Origin: Butyrivibrio sp. MC2013
GTDB lineage: Bacteria; Bacillota; Clostridia; Lachnospirales; Lachnospiraceae
Assembly (NCBI RefSeq): GCF_000424585.1
Contig: NZ_AUKE01000005.1
Coordinates: 62,001 to 126,000, forward strand
Direction of reading: 5' to 3'
Length of the DNA: 64,000 nt
Program-made: the position numbers and the translations under genes
In this document: in pieces, positions 16,252-24,240 of the stretch
Layout of the letters: each line of letters begins with the position of its first letter
Numbering within the stretch: position 1 is the first letter of the stretch
The notes under the pieces: generated by a model
What the model was told of the DNA's origin: nothing
The model's database searches: none
The model's input: the letters and a program-made list of their open reading frames with translations, nothing else

Positions 16252-17136
16252 ATGCTGGATTTCAGAATAGATACTTTCCTCTGCGTTTGCAGACACCTCA
16301 ATTTCACCAAGGCGGCTAAGGAGCTGAATATTACTCAGCCCGCTGTTTCTCAACACATACATCATCTTGAAAATGAATACGGGACAAAGCTGTTTACTCA
16401 GGATGGAAAAAAACTTTTTCTAACTGACAACGGAAAACTCCTGTATAAAAAAATGAATCAGATAAAAAATGATGATGAAAGTCTCAAAGAAATACTTTCA
16501 CAGAATAACCATGGCTTAAAAGACATCTCTTTTGGTGTCACCATGACCATAGGAGAATACATAATTGCTGATCCGATCAGTGATTACATAAAAAATCACC
16601 CGGATACTAATCTTAAGATTACATTTGGCAACACATCGGAGCTTCTTAAAAAACTCTCCGAGGGGGTTATAGATTTTGCACTTGTAGAAGGATATTTTCC
16701 TGAAAATGATTATGAAACGCTGCTTTTTAGCAAAGAAGAGTTCGTTTCTGTCTGTTCGGCAAAGCACTCTTTCACTCAGAAACCGCGCGTGATAAAAGAT
16801 CTCTTTCCCGAGCGAATTCTTATAAGAGAACCCGGTTCAGGAACGCGCAATATATTAGAAAGAGCTCTTGCCTTGAACAATTACTCTACAAGTGATTTTA
16901 GGAATTTTATCCAGGTGGAGAACATGCATGCCATAATAAGCCTTATTGAAAAAGACTGTGGCATCACCTTTTTATATAAAGCAGCGGTTGCATCCGGACT
17001 GCAGTCCGGATATCTGAAAACAATCCCCCTTGACGACTTTAGGGTAAAACATGATTTTACCTTCATCTGGCCAAAAGATACTGTTTTCAGTGAAGAGATC
17101 CGTGCAATATGTGAGGAAATCCTACCGATGGCATAA
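16252..17136 (+). CDS. LysR family transcriptional regulator
   Basis: 294 residues: N-terminal winged helix (FLCVCRHLNFTKAAKELNIT then QPAVSQHIHHLE) and a periplasmic-binding-like effector domain from about residue 90 with the typical IREPGSGTR block near 185. It resembles the CysL/YeiE group that controls adjacent YeiH permeases. GGAG precedes the ATG. It probably activates the divergent exporter in response to a sulfur compound. Confidence 0.9.
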   Translation: MLDFRIDTFLCVCRHLNFTKAAKELNITQPAVSQHIHHLENEYGTKLFTQDGKKLFLTDNGKLLYKKMNQIKNDDESLKEILSQNNHGLKDISFGVTMTIGEYIIADPISDYIKNHPDTNLKITFGNTSELLKKLSEGVIDFALVEGYFPENDYETLLFSKEEFVSVCSAKHSFTQKPRVIKDLFPERILIREPGSGTRNILERALALNNYSTSDFRNFIQVENMHAIISLIEKDCGITFLYKAAVASGLQSGYLKTIPLDDFRVKHDFTFIWPKDTVFSEEIRAICEEILPMA

Positions 17137-17201
17137 ACATTTTAGTAAAATGAATAACGATAAGCATACCTATTCTTAAAAAAGCATTTAATGAGGAAGA
17201 G

Positions 17202-17369
17202 ATGACCGCACTTGCATCATGGGACATATCAGATCTATGGGCGAACTGGCAGGGCGCATGTATCAATAGTGGAAGCATCTGGTTTAGGGATGTGGATACT
17301 GAAAAGAAAGAGTTTAAGATCGTTTCATTGTTTGATCTTAGAGAGGCTGGAGGAGAAATAACGGATTAA
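17202..17369 (+). CDS. Short ORF, probably a gene fragment
   Basis: A 55-residue ORF with a purine-rich AGGAAGAG directly before its ATG. Its frame stays open upstream for 16 more codons (ending ILKKAFNEEE before the ATG), which suggests the 3' end of a larger lost gene. The residues (WDISDLWANWQGACINSG and so on) match no family I recognise. It lies in the remnant-rich right part of the mobilizable element. Confidence 0.35.
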   Translation: MTALASWDISDLWANWQGACINSGSIWFRDVDTEKKEFKIVSLFDLREAGGEITD

Positions 17370-17523
17370 TTAGAGCTGTGGGTACATTGTGAACCTTTGG
17401 TTTAAGTCCCGTGTGCTCCGCTAAGAAAGATATATCGGAAGATAATAACTTCAACTCTACTCTCCGTAGGTACCATCATTAGAAAAACTGATTTACAATC
17501 TATGCATGGAGGTGAGAACGAAA

Positions 17524-18195
17524 ATGAACCAATATGTTACAGGTGCAGTTATTAAGGAATTGCGAGAAAAGAACAAGATGACACAGCTTCAGCTGGCAGA
17601 AAGGCTGGGAGTAACTGACAAAAGTATCTCAAAATGGGAAAACCTGAGAGGATTGCCGGATATTACTCTGCTGGAGCCTATAGCGAAGGCATTTAAGATT
17701 TCAGTTACAGAGCTGATATCGGGTAATACCATTCACAATGCGAATGTATCCGCAAATATGCTGCGGTCGAAGTTCTATGTTTGTCCAATCTGCGGTAATG
17801 TGATACACAGTATGGGGGAGGCGGCTATCCATTGTCACGGTATCCAGCTCATGCCTTTAGAGGCGGAACCAACAGATGAGCGTCACATGGTCTTTATCGA
17901 GCGTGTTGAAGATGAATATTATGTGCGTATCGATCACAGCATGACAAAGGAGCATTATATTTCGTTTGTGGCGGCGGCTTCATCCGATGATATGCAGATG
18001 GTGAAGCTCTATCCGGAAGGGAGCGCTGAAGCACGGTTTAAGATCAGGGGAGTCAGAAGGATATTCTTCTACTGCAACCGTGACGGCCTGTTTTTGATCG
18101 ATCCGGTAAAGGGGATTGATGACAAGGAAAGCGGTTATGATGATTCTCAAGAGAGAAGAGAACTGGAAAAGGCTGCAGATATGCTGTTTGGATAG
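17524..18195 (+). CDS. XRE regulator fused to a desulfoferrodoxin-like domain
   Basis: 223 residues. Residues 1-65 are a Cro/CI-type helix-turn-helix (MTQLQLAERLGVTDKSISKW). From about 78 comes FYVCPICGN with VIH, a zinc- or iron-ribbon-like knuckle, then a beta-rich part with HSMTKEHYISFV that resembles the superoxide reductase (desulfoferrodoxin) fold, including its HPMxxEHY-type loop, here beginning HSM. An in-frame ATG at 17506 overlaps the ribosome binding site; the GGAGGTG serves the ATG at 17524. It may sense oxygen or superoxide through iron. A TIGR04076-type fragment follows 18 bases later. Confidence 0.8.
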   Translation: MNQYVTGAVIKELREKNKMTQLQLAERLGVTDKSISKWENLRGLPDITLLEPIAKAFKISVTELISGNTIHNANVSANMLRSKFYVCPICGNVIHSMGEAAIHCHGIQLMPLEAEPTDERHMVFIERVEDEYYVRIDHSMTKEHYISFVAAASSDDMQMVKLYPEGSAEARFKIRGVRRIFFYCNRDGLFLIDPVKGIDDKESGYDDSQERRELEKAADMLFG

Positions 18196-18213
18196 TGTGA
18201 CGGAGGCCGGATT

Positions 18214-18483
18214 ATGAAGAAATGGTTTGACGAAGAGTATGAATTTACCGTAGAGGTTGTGGGATTCCTTCGAGGGGATCATACTGAGCGATATTGCAGA
18301 AACGGAGAAGAAATCGACGATAAGTATACCTGCACATATGGCTGTCCTGTGAATCAAGATGGATACGGTATATGTTCTAAGACAATGATGATGCTTTATC
18401 CGTTGATGGAAGCAATACGGAGCGGCGGTGATTGGAGAATACATCATCTATTATCGTGGAAAAGTAGTCGGTGGCATTTATGA
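18214..18483 (+). pseudogene. 3'-truncated TIGR04076 family gene
   Basis: The first 70 codons match the small TIGR04076 family (EVVGFLRGDHTERYCRNGEE, then YTCTYGCPVN, ICSKTMMMLYPLMEAIRSGGD), with GGAGG before the ATG. After GGD near 18434 the family sequence stops and the frame runs into out-of-frame TfoX-domain sequence (WRIHHLLSWKSSRWHL), ending at 18483. I infer a deletion that joined this gene to the next one. Confidence 0.7.
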
Positions 18484-18667
18484 TGACCGTTTTCTTGTGA
18501 AGCCTGTAAAGTCTGCTGTGAAAATGATGCCGGAAGTCGGTCTGGAACTTCCATACGAGGGAGCGAAGGAGATGCTCCTTGTCGATAATGTTGAGAACAA
18601 AGAGTTTCTTCGCAATCTGTTAGAGGCGATGTATGAAGAGCTACCTGCTCCAAAGAAAAAGAAGTGA
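18428..18667 (+). pseudogene. 5'-truncated TfoX N-terminal-domain gene
   Basis: The frame from about 18431 encodes the C-terminal two thirds of a TfoX_N protein (IGEYIIYYRGKVVGGIYDDR, then LPYEGAKEMLLVD and EAMYEELPAPKKKK). Only an accidental GTG inside the preceding gene could start it; the usual first 25-30 residues ending just before GEYIIYYRGK are absent. It overlaps the TIGR04076 fragment out of frame. The two are best read as one deletion scar at 18421-18434. Confidence 0.7.
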
Positions 18668-18805
18668 GCTATAGTAAGGAAAATTTGAAGATAATCTTAC
18701 AAAAGACAGACAAAGATTTAATGAGTAGAAAATAAAATAAGAGTATTATTTTTGATCGCAGTTATTAAAGTTGCCACCAGCAGCATACAGTAGCCCTGAG
18801 CTTTC

Positions 18806-18831
18806 TACCGTACGCAGCAGGTAAACAGCAA
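18806..18831 (+). repeat. Integrase arm-type repeats, right end
   Basis: Two 11-bp units (GTACGCAGCAG, GTAAACAGCAA) preceded by TACC, aligned with the left-end repeats at 9881-9905 over 25 bases with four differences. Same orientation as the left set. Confidence 0.6.
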
Positions 18832-18876
18832 CTCGTCCTAGAAATGCCACAAACACAGCACTTAAGGCAATGAAAA

Positions 18877-18894
18877 AGTTCTCAAAGAGATAAT
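18877..18894 (+). repeat. Right attachment-site core
   Basis: Exact second copy of AGTTCTCAAAGAGATAAT (left copy 9757-9774). Flanking bases differ on both sides, so the repeat is limited to 18 bp. Confidence 0.75.
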
Positions 18895-19049
18895 TATCGC
18901 AAAATAACGAGGCACTTCCGTTAATGGGAGGGGAAGTTGACAGAGAAGAATGAGGTAGGGCAAAAAATAATCTTGCTTTATCTGATAATATGTTTATAAT
19001 AATGATTGCACTCAATTATATTTGTATCGATATATAGGGAATTATTATT

Positions 19050-19865
19050 ATGAACGATTTTTTGGAACTGTGCAAAAACAGAAGAAGTGTCAGATCTTTT
19101 GATGGCAAGCTACCCGACAGCAATATACTCGATGAACTAAAGAGCTTTGCCTCAAAAATAGCCAATCCATATGGCGTCAAGGTCAGATTTGTATTCCTTG
19201 ATGCCAAAGAGCATGATCTATCAAGCCCTGTTCTCTCAGGAGACAGATACTATGTGACCGCAGTTGTAGATAAGGTAGAGCACTCAGATGAAGCTTTTGG
19301 CTATAGCTTTGAAAAGCTCCTGATGCACGCCCACGAGCTGGGACTGGGTACAGTATGGATCGGTGGCACCATGCCAAGAGATAAGTTTGAAAAGGCATCT
19401 GATCTTGCAGATGGCGAGATTATGCCCTGCGTAAGTCCACTGGGCATTACAGCCGGCAAAATGTCTGTAAAAGAAATCCTGATGAGAAAGGGAGTCAAGG
19501 CTGACAGCCGTCTGCCCTTTGACAAGCTCTTCTTTACCGGCGATTTCTCAACTCCTCTTACAGAGGACAGGGCAAAAGAGCTTGGCATCTACAAGGCCCT
19601 GGAAGCTGTAAGACTTGCACCTTCAGCTGTAAACAAACAGCCCTGGAGGGTCATTGCTGACGATCACAAGGCTGTCTTCTATGTTAAGCATGATAAAGGC
19701 TTTTCAACTCCATCGTATGACCTGCAGGTCATAGACCTTGGGATTGCTATGTACCACTTTGAGGCCCAAATGGCCACAGAAGGTGTTACCCCTCTTCTGA
19801 CAAGATATGACCACCATCCCCAGGCTCCATCGGGTATGGACTATATTGCTACTTATAGTTATTAA
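19050..19865 (+). CDS. Nitroreductase family protein
   Basis: FMN-dependent oxidoreductase fold, 271 residues. It opens with the family pattern FLELCKNRRSVRSFDGK and has a second half with the block APSAVNKQPWRV and a closing GIAMYHFEAQM segment, the arrangement of the putative TM1586-type nitroreductase group in which two half-domains are joined. The natural substrate is unknown. It is the first chromosomal gene right of the mobilizable element. Confidence 0.85.
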   Translation: MNDFLELCKNRRSVRSFDGKLPDSNILDELKSFASKIANPYGVKVRFVFLDAKEHDLSSPVLSGDRYYVTAVVDKVEHSDEAFGYSFEKLLMHAHELGLGTVWIGGTMPRDKFEKASDLADGEIMPCVSPLGITAGKMSVKEILMRKGVKADSRLPFDKLFFTGDFSTPLTEDRAKELGIYKALEAVRLAPSAVNKQPWRVIADDHKAVFYVKHDKGFSTPSYDLQVIDLGIAMYHFEAQMATEGVTPLLTRYDHHPQAPSGMDYIATYSY

Positions 19866-19886
19866 AGATTTATACCATCTATATAA

Positions 19887-19930
19887 GATAATGCAGGTGC
19901 CAAAATACTCTTTTTGACACCTGCATTATT
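19887..19930. terminator. Long hairpin between convergent nitroreductase and MutS-like genes
   Basis: About 18 bp of near-perfect pairing (ATAATGCAGGTG with CACCTGCATTAT plus AAAA/TTTT, one mismatch). It lies between two convergent genes and probably terminates both, though neither side has a long T-tract. Confidence 0.65.
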
Positions 19931-19988
19931 ATGTTTACGGACACATAAGGATACACATCCTTATCTTCTGAACCACACGCCTGTTTGC

Positions 19989-21686
19989 TTATTTTTGACT
20001 GGTCAGCATATCGTAGGTCACGCCGTATTTCCTCGCGATGTCATCGGCATATGACCTGCCTTCCGGAGGAGCTACCTTTACTTCATAGGATCTCTCTTCG
20101 CCCTTGTTCAGAACGACCAGTGATGCTGCCTTGCAGCGACCTGCGCCTTCATTGATCTCGTCTAGGTCATAGGCCAGCTTGTGCATATGGGTGTTATAGA
20201 TGGTCCTCACACCCTTGCCTATGATAGCTTTTACGCAGTCCTTGGCAATATAGTATCCCTCTTCAAAAGAGGTGGTGGAAAAGGTCTCATTTAAGAGGAG
20301 TAGGCTCTTGTCCGTAGACTCCTCATATATCTCCTTAAATCTCTTACACTCTTCTCCCAGTCTTCCCAGATCCAGAGTCTTGTCCTCATCTGCTGGAAAA
20401 TGAGTATAGATACCATCTACAGGCTTGTAGCAAAAACGGCTGCCGGGCACATATATGCCGCCCTGCGCCATAAAGAAGAGCTGGCCCACTGCCTGTGTGA
20501 TAGTAGTCTTGCCGCCTCTGTTGGCACCTGTCAGGATATATATCCACTTATCATCCTCAAACTGCAAGTTATTGGCAACCACATCTCCTGCCAAGGTACC
20601 ATCCTCCAGGAGTTTGAGATTATAGATGCCCTCAGCCTCCATGCCTTTATCAGAGGCATTATCTTCCATTACCTCAGCCTTGGTGAAGGCAAAGCCTTTG
20701 GATGAGAATTTCTCGATATACTCAGCCCATCTGATATAGTAGATAAATTCCGGCATCAGATCTGTGATGTCGGTGATAGTGAACATGGTATATTTGCCCA
20801 GGACTTCCTTCAGATGCTTGACAGTCTTGCTCAGCATCCTGCCTGCGATCTCGTCCATGTAATTGGTGACACGTCTCTCGCTGTCCTCTGCAGAAGAGAT
20901 AGCCCTGATACCCATAAGTGCCTGGGGACTAAGGGGAGGGAAAATGAAGTTTACCTGAGGGGAGCCTGAGCCCTTGGCAGTAAACTGCTCATATTTTAAC
21001 TTGCCATCCCATTCTGTTCCCTTATGTACACCCTCTCCTCCGGTGATCTTGTCCAGAAAGTGACCTACAACAGGAGACTTGGTAAAGGGCTTGTTGTTTA
21101 TGGATATGACGCCTATTCCGGAAGCCTCAAAGCGTTCATTTACATTGATGCCTACAGTCACGCTCTTGATATTTCTGGTATCTGACTTTAGCTCAGCAAT
21201 ATCCTTCTTTAGATCTGCCAGAGCATTATCATGATATACACGGTCCACATAGGTCCTCAGCCTCAAAAGGCCCTCAGATCTAATCTCAGTATCCGACAGG
21301 CACTTATAGATAGCTTCTATGCATTCGATATAATCCTTCATCTCATCCAGCCTGTGCATGAGATCCCAGATCCCCGGCTCCTTGGTATGGTCTCTCTTAA
21401 AGCTGCCATACTCTTTGAGGAAGTTGATCTTATCAAGAAGCTCTAAAAGCTCCTCTCTCATCTTCTTATTTTGGTAGAGGTCGTCAAATACATCGGCTCT
21501 GTAACCCGCATTATAGGGATCATCACTCATCAACTTCATGACATTCATGATATAGACCTGCTCATTTTCCTTATGAGAGAGCCCCTTTATCACGCTGTCC
21601 ATGCCTATATCATGTACTGCTACGTCGCTGAGCTTTTTATAGTCCAGCTTTTTATCCGGGAATAACAGACTTATGTTGTCACTCAT
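19989..21686 (-). CDS. MutS-family ATPase (MutS-like, not canonical MutS1)
   Basis: 565 residues, too short for MutS1 and without the mismatch-binding N-terminal domain. A helical clamp/lever region precedes the ABC-type ATPase with Walker A GANRGGKTT near residue 390, a following Q-rich stretch, the D-loop-like FSTTSFEEG and the H-loop YNTHMH. Such short MutS homologues act in recombination, ribosome rescue or unknown processes. It overlaps the preceding acetyltransferase gene by four bases (ATGA), so they form an operon. Confidence 0.82.
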   Translation of the reverse strand: MSDNISLLFPDKKLDYKKLSDVAVHDIGMDSVIKGLSHKENEQVYIMNVMKLMSDDPYNAGYRADVFDDLYQNKKMREELLELLDKINFLKEYGSFKRDHTKEPGIWDLMHRLDEMKDYIECIEAIYKCLSDTEIRSEGLLRLRTYVDRVYHDNALADLKKDIAELKSDTRNIKSVTVGINVNERFEASGIGVISINNKPFTKSPVVGHFLDKITGGEGVHKGTEWDGKLKYEQFTAKGSGSPQVNFIFPPLSPQALMGIRAISSAEDSERRVTNYMDEIAGRMLSKTVKHLKEVLGKYTMFTITDITDLMPEFIYYIRWAEYIEKFSSKGFAFTKAEVMEDNASDKGMEAEGIYNLKLLEDGTLAGDVVANNLQFEDDKWIYILTGANRGGKTTITQAVGQLFFMAQGGIYVPGSRFCYKPVDGIYTHFPADEDKTLDLGRLGEECKRFKEIYEESTDKSLLLLNETFSTTSFEEGYYIAKDCVKAIIGKGVRTIYNTHMHKLAYDLDEINEGAGRCKAASLVVLNKGEERSYEVKVAPPEGRSYADDIARKYGVTYDMLTSQK

Positions 21687-22168
21687 TTACATATCTCCTT
21701 TATATAGAACCTGTCCATGGTAGCGTGGACTACCTGACGAGGCCTTTCTATTTCTCTATAACCCATCTTCTCATAGAGGTGCAGGGCTTCTTCCAGATTG
21801 GAATGAGTCTCCAGGTAGATCCTCTTATATCCAATCTCCAGAGCCTTATCTTCTATGAGGCGCATCAGCTTACAGCCAAGGCCTCTCCCCTTGGCACTAT
21901 CAGCCAGATAGAGCTTTTGGAGCTCTGCGCATTGGTCAAAATAGTCAATCTCAGCAATACCTGCTCCGCCTATGACTCTTCCATCATCATCCTCAAGGAT
22001 ATAGTAGAAGCTCCCGGACGCATCTTTAAGATAATAGCTGCTCAGATGGTCCAGGCATTCATCAAAATACGCTGTTCCCTGGATATCCAGCTTATAAGCC
22101 TTGAGATTATCCCTTATGATCTGCGCTATAGCCTTATCATCCTTCTCAGATATAGGTCTTGTCAGCAT
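21683..22168 (-). CDS. GNAT family N-acetyltransferase
   Basis: 161 residues with the acetyl-CoA binding motif SAKGRGLGCKLMRLIEDKA in the middle and the closing LYEKMGYRE. The ATG at 22168 has GGGGG five bases upstream and is preferred over 22180. The substrate is unknown; the C-terminus runs into the start of the MutS-like gene by ATGA overlap. Confidence 0.85.
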   Translation of the reverse strand: MLTRPISEKDDKAIAQIIRDNLKAYKLDIQGTAYFDECLDHLSSYYLKDASGSFYYILEDDDGRVIGGAGIAEIDYFDQCAELQKLYLADSAKGRGLGCKLMRLIEDKALEIGYKRIYLETHSNLEEALHLYEKMGYREIERPRQVVHATMDRFYIKEICK

Positions 22169-22254
22169 ATATGCCCCCATAATCTTCCAAAGCCCGCCTG
22201 CTGCTGGCCTTGTATGATTTTGTCATAAATAGAATATTATTTTAAAAACCTCTA

Positions 22255-22381
22255 AAGTTTTGTTATTGCCTTCCGATATAGAAAGTGACGGTGGAAGGAC
22301 TCCTCCCCCCAATAACCCTTTTCCTTCCATCAGTCCTCTTTTAACCCTGCGGACCTCCCATCTGCAGGGTTTTCTTTTTTT
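22255..22381 (+). ncRNA. Candidate small structured RNA with its own terminator
   Basis: No plus-strand gene lies near, yet there is a complete plus-strand terminator (AACCCTGC/GCAGGGTT at 22343-22371, then TTTTCTTTTTTT). Upstream, GTTATTG (22262-22268) pairs with CAATAAC (22310-22316) enclosing CCTTCC/GGAAGG (22269-22274 with 22293-22298). This suggests an independent RNA of about 120 nt. It does not match SRP RNA, 6S RNA or a riboswitch I know. The 5' end is a guess. Confidence 0.4.
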
Positions 22382-22387
22382 CTGTAA

Positions 22388-22450
22388 ACAGAAAAAAAGA
22401 AATGTGATTTGCCATTATAAATTGCCTTCGGCAATGGGCAAATCACTTGC
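22388..22450 (-). terminator. Terminator of the fchA-folD transcript
   Basis: On the minus strand GTGATTTGCC pairs with GGCAAATCAC around an inner ATTGCC/GGCAAT stem, followed by ATTTCTTTTTTTCTG. It converges on the plus-strand terminator at 22343-22381, and the two share a 15-bp palindrome of U/A tracts (22371-22402). Confidence 0.75.
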
Positions 22451-22551
22451 CACATCTACCTATCGGGGCATAACTGCGCAGCGGAGTGCGCAGTTTGCCA
22501 TTGTTAATAGATTTAATCCAGAAATGTAATTTGCCAATTAAAATTGCCTTC
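22399..22551 (+). repeat. Pair of 31-bp direct repeats around the folD 3' end
   Basis: A 31-base unit beginning GAAATGTGATTTGCC (22399-22429) recurs as GAAATGTAATTTGCC (22521-22551) with about four differences. The second copy ends inside the folD stop region. Between them lies a palindrome ACTGCGCA/TGCGCAGT near 22466-22490. Confidence 0.5.
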
Positions 22552-23407
22552 ATTTTTTTGTTTTGCGCACTGCAGCCTCAGCCACGTGACGGGCCAGTAC
22601 TGCTGTTGTAACAGAGCCTACCCCCGCAGGTACAGGGCTGATAGCAGCCACTATTTCCGATACCTTGTCAAAGTCTACATCGCCTACCAGCTTTTCCTTG
22701 GCATGGCTATAGTTGATGCCCACATCTATCACAGTCTGGCCTTCGCTAAAGTATTCACTGCCCAGAAATTCTGCCTTTCCAAGAGCTGCAACCACTATAT
22801 CTGCGCCTCTTGTAACAGAGGGCATATCAGCGGTCCTGCTGTGGCATACTGTCACAGTAGCATTCTCTTTCATCAGGAGCATGGATACAGGCTTACCTAT
22901 AACCAGGCTCCTTCCTACTACTGTCACCCTGCTGCCGCCCAGCGATGCGCCGTAGTGCCTGAGCATATGTATCACTGCTTCTGCAGTACAGGGGGCAAAA
23001 CCGCTGCCGCTTCCCGAATAAATGTATGACATTGAGCCGGGAGTGATACCGTCCACATCTTTGGCAGGAAGCAGGCTCTCACATGCCTCTTTCTCATCCA
23101 GCTGCGAAGGCAGAGGTCTGAACATCAAGACTCCGTGTACAGACTCATCTTTATTTAGCTTCTTCACAGCAGCCATCAGATCTGCCTGGCTGCAATCTGC
23201 AGGCAATAGGACCTTCTCTACTTCTATGCCCAGCTTCTCGCACCTTTTTACTGCGCCTCTCTCATAAGCAAGATCATCGCTTCGCTCTCCTACTCTCAGG
23301 ATGGCAAGCTTTGACTTTTGGCCCTTTTTAGCCGCCTCATTTACCAGCTTTTGAGTCTCTATATCCATGGCATCTGCCACGGGCTTTCCCTTTAATATTT
23401 CAGCCAT
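22550..23407 (-). CDS. folD: Bifunctional methylenetetrahydrofolate dehydrogenase/cyclohydrolase
   Basis: FolD interconverts 5,10-methylene-, methenyl- and 10-formyl-THF in one-carbon metabolism. The 285-residue product has the catalytic-domain block VHGVLMFRPLPSQLDE, with K56-type context in AYERGAVKRCEKLGI, and the Rossmann block VTVVGRSLVIGKPVSMLL. The ATG at 23407 follows GGGAGGAAGG and is preferred over 23422. It follows fchA on the same strand. Confidence 0.94.
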   Translation of the reverse strand: MAEILKGKPVADAMDIETQKLVNEAAKKGQKSKLAILRVGERSDDLAYERGAVKRCEKLGIEVEKVLLPADCSQADLMAAVKKLNKDESVHGVLMFRPLPSQLDEKEACESLLPAKDVDGITPGSMSYIYSGSGSGFAPCTAEAVIHMLRHYGASLGGSRVTVVGRSLVIGKPVSMLLMKENATVTVCHSRTADMPSVTRGADIVVAALGKAEFLGSEYFSEGQTVIDVGINYSHAKEKLVGDVDFDKVSEIVAAISPVPAGVGSVTTAVLARHVAEAAVRKTKK

Positions 23408-23480
23408 TTTCCTTCCTCCCATCAGCCTGACTTTAACCTGTAAGCAGGTTTAAAGTGCAGCTTCGCACCTTCTATCCTTA

Positions 23481-24104
23481 TCAGGATCTAATCTTTTCTG
23501 TTACTCTCTCTGCTATCTTGTCTGCTCTTGCCACATAGTCTGCAAGTATGGCATCTGCTTCTGCTTCCAGCTTCTCTGCCAGTGCCCTGTCCTTTAATGA
23601 ACCTGTATTGATAAATACGTTGAGGCTGCTGCTCTTTAATGCGCTCGATGCCAAGGCAGCGCCGCAGCCCACATCTGATATCATAAGGGGAGAGCCGATC
23701 TCTTCCATTCTCTCAAGGAGCTCTACGCTTCTCTTTATTGCTCTGAGCATTTCCATGGGAGCTTCAAGGGCATCTATGGTTGCCTTTTCCAGAGCTTCTC
23801 CTCTTCCGGGAGCATCAGCGGGGATGGCATAAGCCTTGGACAGAGGTTCAAAGCCGTCTGCGTCCTTTTGTATAAGGTCAAGGAGCCCCTTGCGGAGCTT
23901 ATCACACTCATCAAGTATAGCCTTTAGTTCCTCGTCATAGGCTGCATATTTCTTTTTGCCATATGTATAATTGGCTGACATGGAGCAAAGAGCTGCTCCA
24001 AGAGCACCTACAAGAGCTGCTGCGCCGCCGCCGCCCGGGACCGGCACCTTAGCCGCAAGCTGCATAGAGAATTCATCAACCGTCATATTTGTGATCTTTT
24101 CCAT
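23481..24104 (-). CDS. fchA: Methenyl-THF cyclohydrolase / formimino-THF cyclodeaminase family
   Basis: 207-residue all-helical folate enzyme of the FTCD-C/FchA family, with the N-terminal VPVPGGGGAAALVGALGAAL folate-binding loop. In anaerobes FchA supplies cyclohydrolase activity beside a dehydrogenase. Here it precedes folD, so the two probably act in the same one-carbon pathway. GGGGGA lies ten bases before the ATG. Confidence 0.9.
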   Translation of the reverse strand: MEKITNMTVDEFSMQLAAKVPVPGGGGAAALVGALGAALCSMSANYTYGKKKYAAYDEELKAILDECDKLRKGLLDLIQKDADGFEPLSKAYAIPADAPGRGEALEKATIDALEAPMEMLRAIKRSVELLERMEEIGSPLMISDVGCGAALASSALKSSSLNVFINTGSLKDRALAEKLEAEADAILADYVARADKIAERVTEKIRS

Positions 24105-24240
24105 GAGAAATCAGTCCCCCTTAGCTTAACACGATAGACATTTTAGGAATATTATAGCCGCAGAGCCACTAACATACAATTACCAAAACTCTTTTGACCC
24201 TCGCCCCGGCAGATAGTATGATGGGAAAGGGGGAAAGAAT

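Larger units (their letters stand above)
9757..18894. mobile_element. Integrative mobilizable element (about 9.1 kb)
   Basis: Bounded by an 18-bp direct repeat and by similar 11-bp-unit repeats just inside each end. Core genes: tyrosine integrase, XRE regulator, excisionase-like protein, replicative-type ATPase, small accessory protein, oriT-like hairpins and a MobV relaxase. There is no VirB4, coupling protein or other type IV secretion gene, so it would need a helper element for transfer. The cargo after the relaxase holds a YeiH/LysR pair, an XRE/desulfoferrodoxin-like regulator and several gene fragments, which suggests repeated gain and loss at the right end. Confidence 0.78.
18668..19049. 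other. Right end of mobilizable element and nitroreductase promoter region
   Basis: The stretch holds the two right-end integrase-arm-type units (18811-18831), the right attachment core (18877-18894) and AT-rich promoter DNA for the nitroreductase gene, with a possible TTGCTT, 16 bases, TATAAT near 18972-19000. The minus-strand ORF across it has no family resemblance and is taken as chance. Confidence 0.5.

Noticed and set aside
17385..17412. tRNA-like 3' end (GTTTAAGTCCCG then GTGCTCCGCTA)
   Set aside because: It resembles a T-loop and acceptor end, but the T-stem does not pair and no D-arm or anticodon arm is found upstream. At most a decayed remnant.
9757..18894. Prophage
   Set aside because: No capsid, portal, terminase, tail or lysis gene; the relaxase and oriT-like hairpins indicate a mobilizable element.
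18746..19015. Minus-strand ORF of 89 codons at the right end of the element
   Set aside because: It spans the attachment core and arm-type repeats, has no family resemblance and no ribosome binding site.
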